A stretch of 64,000 nt of DNA from Manihot esculenta (GCF_001659605.2 NC_035167.2:620001-684000); one strand, 5' to 3'; numbered from the stretch's first letter, positions 21,507 through 34,559 are shown. Notes: generated by a model not told the origin, from the letters alone. Made by a program: numbers and translations.

Positions 21507-22346
21507 GGAGATTCACAATTTAATTTCTGGATATTTGCTATTATTAACGAGTATTTTTAAAAATTTATTAAAACGTTCTTATCTTTACTTTTTATCAACG
21601 AAATAGTCTTTCCGTTCTCTTTTCCGTTAAAATTAGATAAAAAAATAGGAAAAAATTTTTAAAATCTAATTTTACCCTCAAATAAAACTTCTTATTTAGT
21701 TCTTAGATCTTTTTATTATTAACAAGTCGGTCTCTATATTTTCAAAAATCTATTAAAATATTTTTATCTTTTTTCATATGTATTAGAATGTCCTTATCGT
21801 TTATTTTCATCAATGAAATAGTCCCTATTTTTTCTCATATCTATTGAAACGTTCTTATCGTTTCTTTCCGTTAACGAAATAGTCACTCCTTATCGTTTCT
21901 TTCTATCAACGAAATTGTTTCTCTCTGTATTTTCAAAAATCTATTAAAAAGTTTTTATCTTTTCTCATATCTATTAAAACATTCTTATCGTTTCTTTTCG
22001 TCAACGAAATAGTTCATATCTTTTCTCACATCTATTAAAACGTTCTTATCGTTTTTTTTTCATCAACAAAATAGTCCCTCCTCCACCTCTTCCGCCTCCT
22101 CCTCAAAAAACAAAGAAAAAAAAAGATGAAGAAAAAGAAGAACAAGAAGAAGAGGAGAAGAAGAGGAGAAGAAGAGAAGAATGGGGTAATTTCGTCTTTT
22201 ACTATATTTTTAACGGTAAAAATAAACGAAATGATTATTTCGTTGACGGAGAGAAAAAACTAAAAATATTTTTATAAATTTTTAAAAATATAAAAACTGA
22301 CTCGTTAACAATCATAATACTAAAAAACTAAATTATAAATTTCTCC
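21507..22346. mobile_element. Long-inverted-repeat element with purine-rich core, copy 1
   Basis: The ends are inverted repeats of roughly 70 bp (GGAGATTCACAATTTAATTT... at the left, ...AAATTATAAATTTCTCC at the right). Inside are degenerate repeats of about 50 bp containing CTATTAAAACGTTCTTATCG and CAACGAAATAGT. A strongly purine-biased GAAGAAGAGG stretch lies at 22100-22185. A related copy lies at 35957-36539. The flanks ATTTTTAA/GATTTTAA are an imperfect possible duplication. The long TIRs suggest a MULE-like non-autonomous element, but the superfamily is not certain. Confidence 0.6.
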
Positions 22347-22532
22347 GATTTTAAACATGGAGGCATACAGTTGTCAGAAAAAGCATTCTCTTTTTTAAAG
22401 TTATAATAAACATTCCAGTGTATACATTGATATAAACAGTAAAAATTAAATTATTTTATTTTTTTTAATATAAACGTGTGTTTGAAATTTACTAATTCAA
22501 TTAATATATATTTCATAATAAATTCATTTAAG

Positions 22533-22972
22533 TAGACTGATTTTAGTTTAAAATTAAATCAAACCGAATAAATTAAAAATTAAAATTTTAATATTTATAA
22601 AAATCAAACTAAATCAATTTTAGTCAAAAATTAAATCAAATTAAATTGATCTAATTCAATTCAATTTAATCGATTTAAATTTTTAATATTTTTTATTTTT
22701 TATACTTTATTTTTATTATTTTAAAATTTAATTAAAATATTTTAACTTATCTAATTTCTATATTATTAAAAATAATATATTATTATTACTAATCGATTCG
22801 GTTCGATTTTTTTAATTTTTTTCTTGATGAAAATTAAATTGAAATATCTAAAATTTTTAAAATTAAAAATCGAACCAAATCAAAATGAATAAAAAATCAA
22901 AGTGAATTTTTAAATTAATTCAATTCGATCGATTTTTTTAATTTGAACTGAATACTGCACCTGCACCTGCAC
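22533..22972 (+). mobile_element. Diverged copy of the hAT MITE family
   Basis: Collinear with the copy at 17437 (AAACCGAATAAATTAAAAATT..., TTTTAGTCAAAAATTAAATC..., GATTCGGTTCGA), but many C and G positions have decayed to T and A. Its right end runs into an ACCTGC microsatellite (22955-22975). No target duplication remains. Confidence 0.6.
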
Positions 22973-24344
22973 CTCCATATTCAAGAGATAACTCCTCCCA
23001 AATTTTTTTTAACCCCTAATTGAGAAAGAAAAAACCCATTTCATGTCACGTTTTTTCTTTCTAATACATTTTTTTGTCATTTCTTTTCTTTCTTGGCTAA
23101 ATCGTCAAGAGTAAAGGTAATCTAAAGCATTGCAATTATCATTATAAATTAGATTGTTAATTAGTATCTTATATATTTTAAAATAATTAAAAAAGAAAAA
23201 AGTGCTATGGGTCAAATATTTTCTTCTCATTTCTTAGTTGGATTTCTAGTTCAGTTTTTTCAAGGTAATTTTTATAGGTCATATTATTTTTTATTGATGA
23301 TATTGAAAATAGAAAATTAATTTGAAAATGTTTGCTCTCCTGATTAAAACTAAGCCAATCAATAATTAATTTTTATTTTATTTATTAATTAAGACTAATA
23401 AATAACATTATTGCTCGCTCTCTCTCCTGCTCTTCAGCTTCCTTCAATACTTTTGGAAGACCATGGTTTTGACAATGATTCAGTCTTATCTCTAAGACTT
23501 GTATGCGTCTGTCTATCTCTGACTAAAAAAAGAAAAAGAACTGTGGCTGATCAGAAAGTTGAGCCTTGAACCAAGAACTGAAATCAACTACATAAGCAGT
23601 TGTGGGAAACTCGCAGCACAACAGTGACACTTCCAAGATATTCATCAGAAATAAATTTCGGGAATAATCAAGTCATTCAAGAGTTGAATCAACATTCCAG
23701 AAATGCTGTCCACAGGAAGGGAAAAAAAAAAAACATTCTGAATCTTTTGTAGGCATATTTTTTTTATGTATGCTGTAAAATTAAAAGATTTCTGTTTCAG
23801 GTGCCAACCACAGCTAACTACTAATTATAACAAAATGAGCCAATTTCGGTTTACAGCCACGTAATACTGTGTAACATCTCAATGATCCACAAGCTCTATG
23901 TGAAAAAGAGCCAGCAAGTCATTGATAAAGTGTAAAAGTTCAATTACCTGATATACAAAACTCCATACAGTGCCGTGCAATGATCTGTTTCCAGATGAAA
24001 AATTGACTCAGGTTAATCAAGAAAAAGCAAGAGGAAAAATTACTATTTAGCTTTTGTGATATAGGAAACTCGTTAGTTTCTATACCACTGGGACTAATAG
24101 TAAAATACTTAAAAAGACAAAAATCAACAGAATGACTAATTAATAGATTTTCTAAAATCTCAAAATGTTCTAATATACTTTTCAAAATCGAAAAACCAAC
24201 TAATGAGTTTCTCCATAGTACAAGAACGAAATAATAAATTTCCCAAATTAAGAAACCACATAGTTGATGAAGCTATAAAAGACCAGGTTACCTGAAACTA
24301 TAAACAGCAGAAACCCATGAAGTGCAGCAAGGAAGGTAATGATC
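22973..24344. other. Spacer and 3' region of the Rab gene
   Basis: Non-coding. The part from about 23700 to 24344 probably holds the 3' untranslated region of the minus-strand Rab gene. No other gene seen. Confidence 0.55.
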
Positions 24345-27006
24345 CTATGATCTACTGCAACAACCTGAACTCCTTGCTTCCGGTTCCGGCTCCTGTCCAG
24401 GAACAACAATGTTGGTTCCTTTGAGAAGTGAAACATTTCCTCCATGTCCATGTTCGTCATTTGCAACAAGGCTCTTCTTGCTGACAACTCGATAAATCTC
24501 TGTCAGAACAGAAAGGAAAGCTGATTCAACATTAGTGGACTCGAGAGCTGACGTCTCCATGAAGAAGAGGTTTTCCTTTTCGGCAAATTCTTTGGCATCC
24601 TCAGTTGGAACAGCTCGAAGGGTCCCCAGGTCAGACTTGTTACCTACAAGCATGATGACAGTGTTATTATCAGCATGCTCCCGCAATTCCTCTAACCACC
24701 TTGCTATATGATCAAACGACTGACGCTTGCTTATGTCATAGACCAGCATTGCCCCCACTGCCCCTCTGTAGTATGCGCTCGTCACTGCTCGATACCTAAG
24801 AATGCCACCACAATTTTCACAATTGATAAAAGCAACCATCATCAGTGCCCATATAAATGTTCCATTTAATATACAGAAGATAAATGTAGATATATACATA
24901 TAAATACATGTCATTTCTAACAGAAAGTTTAAGGCAACTTTTTTCTCAAACACCCATACACATGCCTGTCCAACTTTCTGAAGAAACAGAAATTATGTTG
25001 TCTAGTTCAACCAACTAAACCATTTTCAATGTATCACAACATCATTAGTTTCATTATCTTCACTCTTCCATTTGCACAAGGTTACCAGTGTTCAAGGTTT
25101 TTCAATAGTTTGTCTATCAGTATTAGGGAACACATCAATCTGGAGAATCTAATTCTAAAGTTTCAATTATGTAACATTTGTATGTCCTTTTACGTATTGA
25201 TTACCAGAAACATAGATAAGCCTCCAACCACCAAGAAAACATATTCACATTACTGAACTCATCTCATCATATGACACAGTTCTCTCTTTCTTTCCCACTA
25301 TTTTACTTCATAAGTCAGAACTATATGGTTTCTAACTAATAAATAACAATAGTATGTGATGAGTCTGAGGTCCACAGGGTTGGAGATCTTGCCACGTGTA
25401 GTGAGTGTAAGAAAATATGGGTTGGGTGAAGTGTCTGAGGGATAGTGAGCTTGAGAGTAAGATTTGGGCTTGTATTTCTTCAGGCTGTGTAGTAATGGAG
25501 AGTTAAGAGGGTTCAAGACAAAGTGAAGGTCCCTCTTTCTAAGAAGCTCTCCTTATACATATATTTTCCCCTCATCGTTACATTTTGTCCTGTCTAGTTA
25601 CATCACTGTCTCATCTCCCGGCTCATGGTTCGGCTCATTTGATGCTTAGTCGACTTACCGTTCAAAGACCATTCCATCCCACTGCCAGGCGCAATATGGT
25701 GTGATGATGGCCCGCGCACATATAATGTTGTACAGACTGGTTCAAGTCCTGCAGGTGCGCTTATGGGCAGACTGACCCATGATTTGATTATTTGGGTCTA
25801 TCTGTACCTGTATTCATTAAACTAGTGTACCCATGGCTCAATCGTAGGGCTAGCTATATTTCACGTGTTACAGTATGTAAAACATCTCAAAGAGGCATGA
25901 TACTTGCAGGCAGGGGCGGAGCCAGGAGCTTCCCTTTGGTAGGGCACCACCGGCTGCGCCGCTGCGGCACCTTCATCCCCTTCAAAGCATTTTCCGGTCG
26001 CCGGTACCGTACCCTCCCTCCGCCCCTGCTTGCAGGGGAGAAAAACACCAATGACTGCCCTTCTTCTGCCTCATCCGAGCCTCAACTTGTTAAATTCCAA
26101 CAAAATTCAATGGCATCAAAAAACAAAGGTTAGGTTCAACTCATCATCCACACACCATTGCTTCACCAGTGAACTACATACATTAAGGAATTTTATTGAT
26201 CATTTCCACAAGCGTTAGAAAAACAAGAGCATCCAAGAGATCAGAACCTGTTGTAATATAGTAGCATATGCTATATAAATAAAAAAACTCTAATGATCAC
26301 ATCACACACTTCCATAATGAAAAATCGTAGTGACAGAATCTTTAGTTTCCATTTCATGCCTTCCTCAGACCAATTGCCATTCTGTATATCATGTAATTAC
26401 TGGGCAAGATAAATCAAAGAGGTATATTTCAAGAGAATGATTTAACACATACACGGTGTCAATGGAAAATGCAGTTTCAGTTTTTCAGCCACCAAATCAA
26501 TGAAATCCAGATTACATCAAGCTTCAAAAATGTTAATGAAAAAATAAAAAAGAAGATTTGGGATCTCAACACTGAGTGAAAAATCAAACCTGACTTCACT
26601 TTTTCTCAATCAATCATTAAATAAATCATTAGCTCAATAAACTAAATAACAATCCAAGAAATTGAGTAGATGCATACAGATAAACTCAATCACAGCTCAA
26701 ATCCAACAATTTTAGGTCTTTTTTCTTTCTTTGATCAGAATTATTCAACTAAACTCCAAAAGAGAGAAAGAAAAAGTACCGTTCTTGACCTGCAGTGTCC
26801 CAAACCTGAGCCTTGATGGTTTTGTGATCAATAACGATAGTTTTAGTCTGGAACTCAACTCCGATCGTGGCTTTGGAATCCAAATTGAACTCGTTCCTGG
26901 CGAATCGAGCCAGGAGCTGCGATTTCCCCACAGCCGAGTCACCAATCAGTACAATTTTAAACACGTAGTCTATGTTCTGATTGAAATTCACTTGCAGCTT
27001 CGACAT
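24345..27006 (-). CDS. RABA4-like (Rab11 class) small GTPase, 2 exons, 225 aa
   Basis: GTP-dependent switch in trafficking from the trans-Golgi/recycling compartment to the plasma membrane. Exon 1 is 27006-26780 (ends GAACG|GTACTT) and exon 2 is 24795-24345 (begins TTCTTAG|GTATCG). The phases join within the Arg of GQER. Motifs: P-loop GDSAVGKS (about 22-29), switch-[16 protein letters not shown] (69-75), NKSD, and ETSAL. The effector-region residues are those of RABA proteins. The C-terminus GCCSRS holds the double Cys for geranylgeranylation. [13 protein letters not shown] and NVESAF point to the RABA4 subclade; RABA6 or RABA3 are less likely. The single intron of 1984 bp carries a solo LTR and a hAT MITE, yet the splice sites are intact. 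Confidence 0.9.
25357..25872 (-). mobile_element. Solo LTR, family B, in the Rab intron (516 bp)
   Basis: On the plus strand it starts TGATGAGTC and ends GTGTTACA, flanked on both sides by GTATG (25352-25356 and 25873-25877). The minus strand has a TATA-like ATATATGTATAAGG near 25555, which suggests the LTR's transcription direction. The sequence differs from family A. There is no internal retroelement sequence, so it is a solo LTR left by recombination. The G+C-rich style suggests Ty3/gypsy, but this is a guess. Confidence 0.82.
25911..26028. mobile_element. 118-bp G+C-rich hAT MITE in the Rab intron
   Basis: The ends CAGGGGCGGAG and CTCCGCCCCTG are inverted repeats, and CTTGCAGG flanks both sides exactly (25903-25910 and 26029-26036). 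The 8-bp duplication indicates hAT. It is far richer in G+C than its surroundings and non-coding. It sits 38 bp from the solo LTR. Confidence 0.9.
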
Positions 27007-28181
27007 CCCTCTCTCTTATATCACTTTCAAATTCTTTTTATACAAGAGCTATTTAAACAAAATTCAAAGCTTTGTTACAGTATGAATAGTAAAGAGAGAT
27101 CAGGATCAAAGTTCTTTGAGTTAAAACATGTGGGAAGAAAAGATCAAAGCTTGCAGAAGAGTAGGTGAAGCTCAAGAAAAGCCTGAGTCTGGGTTTGATG
27201 GAAAGTGAAAGGAAAAGCAGGGAAAAGGTGGGATTTTTATTTGATTATATGTAGGAAAAGAAAAATGGTGGCTTTGGACAGGAGAAAAGCACCGGAAAGT
27301 GCGAGAGCGAGAGAGAGAAAATGGAAGAGGAAACCAACGACTTGTATAAGCCCGATCAAAACGATGACGTTCACTTATTTGGAAACATTAAAAATGGAAT
27401 ATAATGCCGGGAAATATTTAAATAAATATTTACATAATTATACAATTTTTTTTTATTGTTTTAAATAAAAAAATTTAATTAAAAATAATTGAATTTTTAT
27501 TTTAAGTTAATTATTGTGAAATTAGTCATTTGGACGGCTAGAAGAGGGATCATAAGATAATGAAATTCAATTAGCTTGTTTTACTATAAAGTTAAGAATT
27601 TAATTAAAATAATTTTTTTTCCAAAGGGAAAAAAATAGAAAGATTTGACTGTTAATTAATATTTATTTTCAATTGCCAAAAGTGGTGTCACAGAAAATGA
27701 GAACACAATAGCTTTCACATGAATCAAAATGTGAACTCACTAATTAATTTGAATTTAATTATTTTTTTAATAATTTTCTTTTTAAAATGAAAAAAAAATT
27801 AAATTCTTCTTTAACTTAAAAAATTTTCCTTTTAAAACAAATTAAAATCTTATCTGATTTTATGAGAATTTACTTGAATTTTTTTCTTAAAATGAATCAT
27901 ACCAAAAGACACAAAATTCATTCAAGAAATTCATTCAAGAAATTACAACATAAATACGTGCTAAAGCAACCTATCTTCTTCAAAGAATTTTACAGTACAG
28001 GAAGATCTGATTTCATTCTTTTTCTTGCCAGAAGAGATTCATCACTAAGACTAGCTCAAAGCAAAAGTGTAACATCACAATCTCCTCTTCTCCTATTCTT
28101 CTACAGTACATTAAGAATCAAGTAGCTGGTTGTTCTTCTGAATCTTTCACATTTCCTAGTTTCTATATGTACAGAAACAAA
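27007..28181. other. Promoter/5' leader of Rab and spacer before bHLH
   Basis: The minus-strand Rab leader and promoter probably fill 27007-27400 (purine-rich on the plus strand). The rest is A+T-rich. Plus-strand frames at 27205-27468 and 27862-28125 lack protein-like features, and I do not call them genes. Confidence 0.5.
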
Positions 28182-30490
28182 TCAAGCAGACGCATTCAAA
28201 TACAGTTTCTGTTTACTTGAACATGTGCACTTTGCTCTTGTATCTTTCAGGTTCTGCAAAAGAACGAAGAAAATTAGGTAAGAGAAGGTAAACGAAGTTG
28301 AAAGATAAGCTGACATTGATTCATCATTGGTGTTTTTTATATATTACCTTAACCTGTTTTTGAAGGTCTTTAATGTATTCAACTGCCAAATCTAACATAT
28401 CTGCTGTGTTTGTTTGCTGAAAAGAAGAATGATTTAAGCATTTAGTATCTAATAATCACTGAATAGAAATTAATCTAGACCATGAAGTTTGAACTACCTT
28501 GTCCATGTTGGGGAAAAGATCCTGCAGTTTCCTCATTCTTTCGCTGATTCGCGTTCTTCTTACCTGCAGTATATACGTACATCAAAAGATTAATTCATTG
28601 TTCTTGTGAATAAAAAAGAAAGATTTTTGTTTGATGAGTGAGTGAATTAATTGGGATGTTACCCTCTCTGCAATACTTCGAGGATGAGTAGCGCAGCCCC
28701 TTTTCGCTCGAATCTTACAGGGAACAGAACCTTGGAATTGCAGGAACTTCTCTATAGTTGCCATCTCTGAAGCTGTCTTAGGCAAGCTCAGGTGGTGAGT
28801 CAAACCGGTTGAGCGGTTTCCAGAATTCCCATTCTAATAAAAGATTACAGCATTAGCATTTCCACAGAATTTAGCAAACTAACAATAGCTACACAATTTC
28901 TGCAAATTTTACCTGATTGTCCAACATATTTAAGCCAGAAAATACATGCCCATCATTACTTCTTAACCGTTTAAAGTCATTCGATGAAGAATCATCCCAC
29001 GAGTCATTTCCAAAATTCATGTACTGTCTCTTGCCAGTGTTACCTTCAGGACTACTTGCACCAGGATTTTCCTCTCCAATTTCAGCAATCCGAGGCAAAA
29101 ACCTCTGCCCTGATGGGAAGTTTAGATGATTGCTTAACCTACTAATAGATGGGCTAGCTTCTGCGTTCAAGCCATTGCAAGCTCGAAAACTGCCCCCATC
29201 TTTTGTTACAGTGAAGCCTGTTAGTCATTGAAAAAAGAATTATCAATGGTTCAATCTTGAAGCAATGAACAACAGGGAATTAACTGGTCACAACGGCAGA
29301 ACTTAATATTTCAAGAGAACACAATTAGGATCTAATTGAAACAAGAAAAAACTGAACATTACCATCAAGATTAAGATTTCAGACAACTGTATAAACATAA
29401 CTCAGCTGCATTGACTAATTTTATTCCACGATTCTGAGCTAGAAACCATTTCTTTTCACCGACTATTCGAGTAATTCAATGGGAATAAAAGAAAAAGAGG
29501 AAATGCCAAAAGTTGGCTTTCTTTGCATAAAGAAAAACTTTCAGAGGTACCTTCAACTTTTCTGGGTGAAAAGGTTTAACAAATCTTTATGGTGCCACCA
29601 AGCCAAGTCAGGAACAAGAATAAAAATATTGTTTGATTGCAGAAAAGTGAAAGAAATCTAAAGAGCATGTTCCTTTATTCTCAATTTATTTCTTTTTAAT
29701 TTTTGCAATTTGATATCATTCCAGTCAAGAATCAAGGGAATCTTAAACAAATATTTAAAAAAAGAAAAATAGATTCCTGCATTTCCTCTTGCTAACTTTC
29801 TCGGAAAACAAACAATAGACAACATTATTATATTTTATAATTTAGATATATAATTCTAAAATTTTCATGTGCAAATTCAAATAAGAGCAAGAAACAAATA
29901 ACAATACCGTTGTCAACGCCTAGGTTGGAGAAAAATACAGCTGGAGAGCTGTTTTGCCTAACAAGATTGGATCCATTCAAAGTACTCATCTTCGATGCCT
30001 GCATAGAATTCTCCAAGGCCATCGAGTTCATAACACCGTAAGTGTTATCAACAGAATTTCCAACATTCACAGGATTTCCATCATCAGTCAAATCATTGAT
30101 TGGTAAACTTTGATAAACCATTTGTGAATCCTCTATTTCCTGCTTCATTGCTGGTCTTTCTCCATATTCTTGCAAATTCTGAGGATTGGAATCCCCTGAA
30201 CCATTACATGTTGACATAAATCTTGCCAACATGGTATCCATCTCAGGGCTCGAAGATCGAAAATAGCGGTAATCTTCACCTTCAACGCCCCCACCATCAC
30301 CCCCATGGCTACTGGTGCCATTGACAAGACTCTGAAGAAATGAGCTTGGTGCTGAGCGATACCGCATTAGGCCAGAATTCTGCTGGTGTTGTTCTTGATG
30401 GTAATGATGCTGATTCAAATCCATGTATTCTTGATTCCTTCTTAATTCTCCATTTTGGTAATTGAAACTAGGACTATACAAGAGACTCAT
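28182..30490 (-). CDS. Subfamily-IX bHLH transcription factor (FBH/bHLH130-like), 6 exons, 419 aa
   Basis: Nuclear DNA-binding protein of the FLOWERING BHLH / bHLH122-128-130 group, expected to bind E-boxes; Arabidopsis relatives act in flowering and stress responses. Exons: 30490-29908, 29217-28913, 28833-28663, 28563-28498, 28416-28354 and 28253-28182. All have GT/AG borders and consistent phases. Family motifs: GLMRYRSAPSSFLQSL near the N-terminus, RQNSSPAVFFSNL, HHLSLPKT, and KIRAKRGCATHPRSIAER (basic region). Helix 1 is RISERMRKLQ, the loop is NMDKQTNTAD, and helix 2 is MLDLAVEYIKDLQKQ. I start at the ATG at 30490; the frame is open 13 codons further, but those have no ATG and follow a splice-acceptor-like TTTTTAG, so a leader intron is likely. 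Confidence 0.9.
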
Positions 30491-31290
30491 GTCTCCTTGT
30501 TCTGAGGACTGAGGAGCCCTGAAAACCACCTAAAAACAAAGAATCATTCATCAATCTCCTTGTCTATTAATTTCTTGCCAAGTTCAAATTGCTGATAATT
30601 CAATGAGAACAATATGTACCTAAGCAAATGTGAATATTGCTTTGATTTGCTTGAGCACCAGACCTCTAACCTTTACTTAAGCTTCAAAATTGTTTGCTTG
30701 TTCTTCAATAGAATAAATTACCCAAGAAATATCAGGTTTCCTTCACAGCAAATCCAACCAAAAAGGAAAAGGCTGCAAAAAAACAAGAAGATTGTTAGAT
30801 TTCAGAGAGAACCCAAGTCAAAAAGCTTGTACACTAGTATATTGTTGATCAAGCCTTAACACAGAACATTTCAAAAAGGGATATTAGCTTACAAATCTAA
30901 TACAATATAGAGGACATGTAAACATGAATGCACTTAAATTATTTGTAGAAATGTACAAGAGAAGAAAAACAGCTTGCTTCTGCACAGAATCTCTGTTGAT
31001 TTATGTCTCTTTAGCATTAGGAATAGCTTCAAGACAAAAAGAATTCACAAGAAAAGACAGGTAGAGATAGTACAAGTAATTAACTCAAATTTAACATCAT
31101 CAGAGTTATCAACAAAGTACCTTAACTTTCTGGGTTTCAGCTTTTTATCACTCTTTTTTCCTCTGGAAATCACTGAAATCAAGGAAAAAACAAGAAAGAA
31201 AGAAATAAAGAGAGGGAGCCCAGAAGCTGAACAGTCACTCTTGTTCATGTCCCTCCACATATGTACATATATGTACAGGCAGTGTTACAT
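30491..31290 (-). promoter_or_regulatory. 5' leader and promoter region of the bHLH gene
   Basis: A TTTGTTTTTAG acceptor at about 30530 and a GTTAAG|GTACTT donor near 31120 (minus strand) suggest a leader intron. The exon upstream is CT-rich (about 31130-31240). The plus-strand frames across this stretch are not protein-like. Leader structure is inferred from splice signals alone. Confidence 0.4.
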
Positions 31291-32566
31291 AAAAACACTT
31301 GAAATTTAACATAATTGCAGAAGGATGCCATTGATGATGATGTAAGGTGGTCCATGACATGTAGGCCTTGCTGCTTTACCAAACTACCCTCGAAAGATTT
31401 TTGGATTTTTCTAGGTTTTCGGGTTTCTTAAACCAGATATGTGGATTGTCTGTTTGTGGCAACTTGGAATTGTTTATGGGTTTTTATTTGTGGATCATTA
31501 AGCTATTATTACTATAATAAGCTCTGAGTTAACGCGAAAACGAATTTTTTATAAAGATAATTTATAACTTAATCCCTGAAGTTTCTTTAAATTTACAATT
31601 TAATCCCTACTATTTTAATAAAAAATATCTAATTAAATTAATAAAATAATCATTATATTAAAATTTATTATTAAACTATAATAATTTATTCATTTAAATT
31701 TTTATTAAAAAGTTTAATTCCTTTAGTTTTAATAATTTATAATATTTAAATTTTATAATTTAAATATTTATAATATTTTAGCCTTTTTAATTTAAATTAA
31801 CTTCTTTAATTAATAATTAATTAACAATAAATTTAATAAAATAATTATTTTGTTAACAAAATAAAAATTAAAGATTAAAAAAATTAGAATTACATTGTAG
31901 ATTTATATTACATCTCATACACTATATTGTAAATTTTTATTTTATAATTTTAAATTAGATTTATATAGAATTGATTTCAATTAATTTTATAAAAGAAAAA
32001 ATAACATTTGATTTAATAATTACAAAAACTCGTTTTCTAATAAATTTATATATTAAGTGAAAGTAATATAATTAAGTATATATTTATATTCCTACCATTT
32101 AAGATTTAATCCATTATATATATATGAACTAAAATAAACTTGTTAAATATTTAAATTTATAAATACTTTAATAATTAAAAAAATAAATAAATTTAAAAAT
32201 AATATTGAATATAGCAAGTGTGATGCGTTGGTTTATTGGGTGAAGCGACTCTACGGTGCGATGGAGAGTTGATAGTCTTTTAATATATATATATAATTAA
32301 AATAGGGAAGGGGGGAAATTGGAAAACTATTATACGTGTGAGAATGGAATGACGCAGTTGCTCTTTTGGATAAGGGGAAGAGCCAGCTTGGCTTGGTGGC
32401 TTTCTTTAATTTTCATGGCTGCCCCACTGTCTCGGATGCATATATTTTATTTTTTCCATCTGTGAATAATTTTTTTTGTTTTTATCAGAACCACAGCTAT
32501 TATCAAAATTTATTAGACTGAAACTGAATTCTATTCGTATGGATAGAAGTAAATTTTTTTAGTTAA
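31291..32566. other. AT-rich intergenic DNA, no gene seen
   Basis: A+T-rich spacer with phrases such as AATTTAATCCCT that recur in plant MITE debris, but without definable ends. Confidence 0.55.
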
Positions 32567-32571
32567 AGAGT

Positions 32572-33049
32572 TGATGGCTGCTGGGCTTTCTCATCCCATC
32601 ATGAGGCCGGACTGATAATAGCAGTCTATAACCAGGAGGCTCCTAAGCCGTCAAATAAGTCGGACTCAACCCGTTCATTCTCCAGACTGGACTTCTATTT
32701 AAGCTACTTGATCAGACTGGTCCAGTTCAGTTAAGCCTTAAAGCCAGACCTTCCTGGATTCCGGTCCTTTTTCCTTAAATCCGGATACGGAAAGAAATGA
32801 TTGCGGGTTCAGTCACTTCGCAGGCATGTCCACTCACGAGAATTAAATGCTTGCCACACAGAGATGGTTCTGAGATCACCTATACGTACGAACCTGCAAT
32901 AAGGGATAGGTGGTCCTATAGCGGAATAGCCGTCTCGCATAAGGAAAGAAAAGAATATAAAAGGGAGGAAATAACCTTCTCTAGGGCTAAGTTTTTCCTA
33001 AATTCACAAATTTATTGTAAAACTCTATTTTTTGGATCTCAGATTATCA
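32572..33049 (+). mobile_element. Solo LTR, family A, 478 bp with perfect AGAGT duplication
   Basis: Begins TGATGGCTGC and ends TTGGATCTCAGATTATCA. AGAGT flanks it exactly at 32567-32571 and 33050-33054. A TATA-like ATATAAAAGG lies near 32957, and the terminal TTGTAAAACTCTATTTTTTGG is shared with the copy at 63389. The plus-strand frame at 32797-33078 lies within the LTR and is not a gene. Confidence 0.88.
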
Positions 33050-33054
33050 AGAGT

Positions 33055-34559
33055 GAATATTCGATTAAATATTATTAAATATTATTTTTAATATATATAT
33101 TATTAATTAAATGTTATTAAAAGTATTTACATTAAATGTAATAATTTTTAATAATAAAAATACTAAAACAGCAACACAATTTTTTAAAACTATTTTTTAA
33201 TAATATCTAAAATGAATTAGAAAAAAAAAAAAAGAATAATCTTGACCTTCAAATTATACCATCACTTTCATTTCATTTAAATATAATTTATAAATGGACC
33301 CTATCTTTAAAGAAAGCCAAACCATGAACTGAAACAAAGTCTGGTATTGGTAAATTCCACAGGTAGTTTTCTAATATAATTCTATACTTTAAAAACAATC
33401 CTAAAAGGCTATTTTTATATATATGGAGGCTACAGCCTACAAGTTTTGAGCAAAAGATTCAATGAAGAAAGGGGAAAAAGACAAACAAGAAAGTTTCTTA
33501 GTCAAGAAATTGTAAACCCTAATTTTTTTAATTTTTTTACAGTTTTTATAATTAAATCATCATGTGAAATTGATGTGTTTATAGCTGTTCAATGAATGGA
33601 AAACATTGACCAAAATGGAGATTTAAGTATTCACACATGTGGCCATTTCTTGATTGCTCACAATTTAATGCAAGCTAATTACTGGATTAATCTCTTTGTT
33701 TTATTAAATTAATACCACCTTAATCTCATGTTGCTTGTCTAATTATCATCACTGTTCATTGGTTGACTTTTCTTTTCTTTTCTTTTTTAGTTTACTAAAT
33801 AGTTGACTTTGATAATATGTCAACCCTACACATGAGATGATAGTCTAAGCAGATGGATCTTCAATTTGATAGTTTTATCCATTAATTCATCAACCAATTA
33901 GTTTTCAAATACATAATTGGTGTGATGATTAAGTAATTTCCAGGACAAAATCATAAAATTAGGCTGTGTTTGTTTTTAAAAAAATTTAGAAATATATTTT
34001 TTAATATTTAAGACACTTATAAGAATTAATTAGCAAAAAATATTAATTTGAATACAATAAAAAATGAATATAATAAAGATACAATCTTGAATAATTGTGT
34101 TTACTAAAAAAATTGGTTACACTTGTGTCATACAAGCAAAGTCAGTCAGAATTTAAGGCAATAATTTTTTGTAAAACTAACACATATGGGTATAAATCTT
34201 GTCTTGAAGGGCAGCAAAAAAAAATTGTATTTATATTATTTTGTTTTGCTCAATTGGTTGGGTAAGTAGCCATCTCTTTAAATAAGCCTTGTCAAAATAA
34301 TAAATATCATAATTAAAGACTTAGACACTACCTTCTCAATTTCTATATCCACAAAAATAACACTAATCAAATTCCACCTAATAATTATATTAATTTATTA
34401 TATATATATTTAATACGATAGTACTAAAATTATTTTAAATTTAATGAAATACCGAGTTTGAATTTTTATTAAAACATAAAGTCACTTTCTCAATTCAATT
34501 CATTATCTCGATTCTTGCCGTTTTTATTAAATTATAACATTGGATTGTATAGAGTAATA
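33055..34559. other. AT-rich intergenic DNA, no gene seen
   Basis: Non-coding spacer. No open frame or definable repeat. Confidence 0.55.

Noticed and set aside
25792..26133. 113-aa plus-strand frame in the Rab intron
   Set aside because: It runs through the end of a solo LTR and the G+C-rich MITE. The length is a by-product of the MITE's composition.
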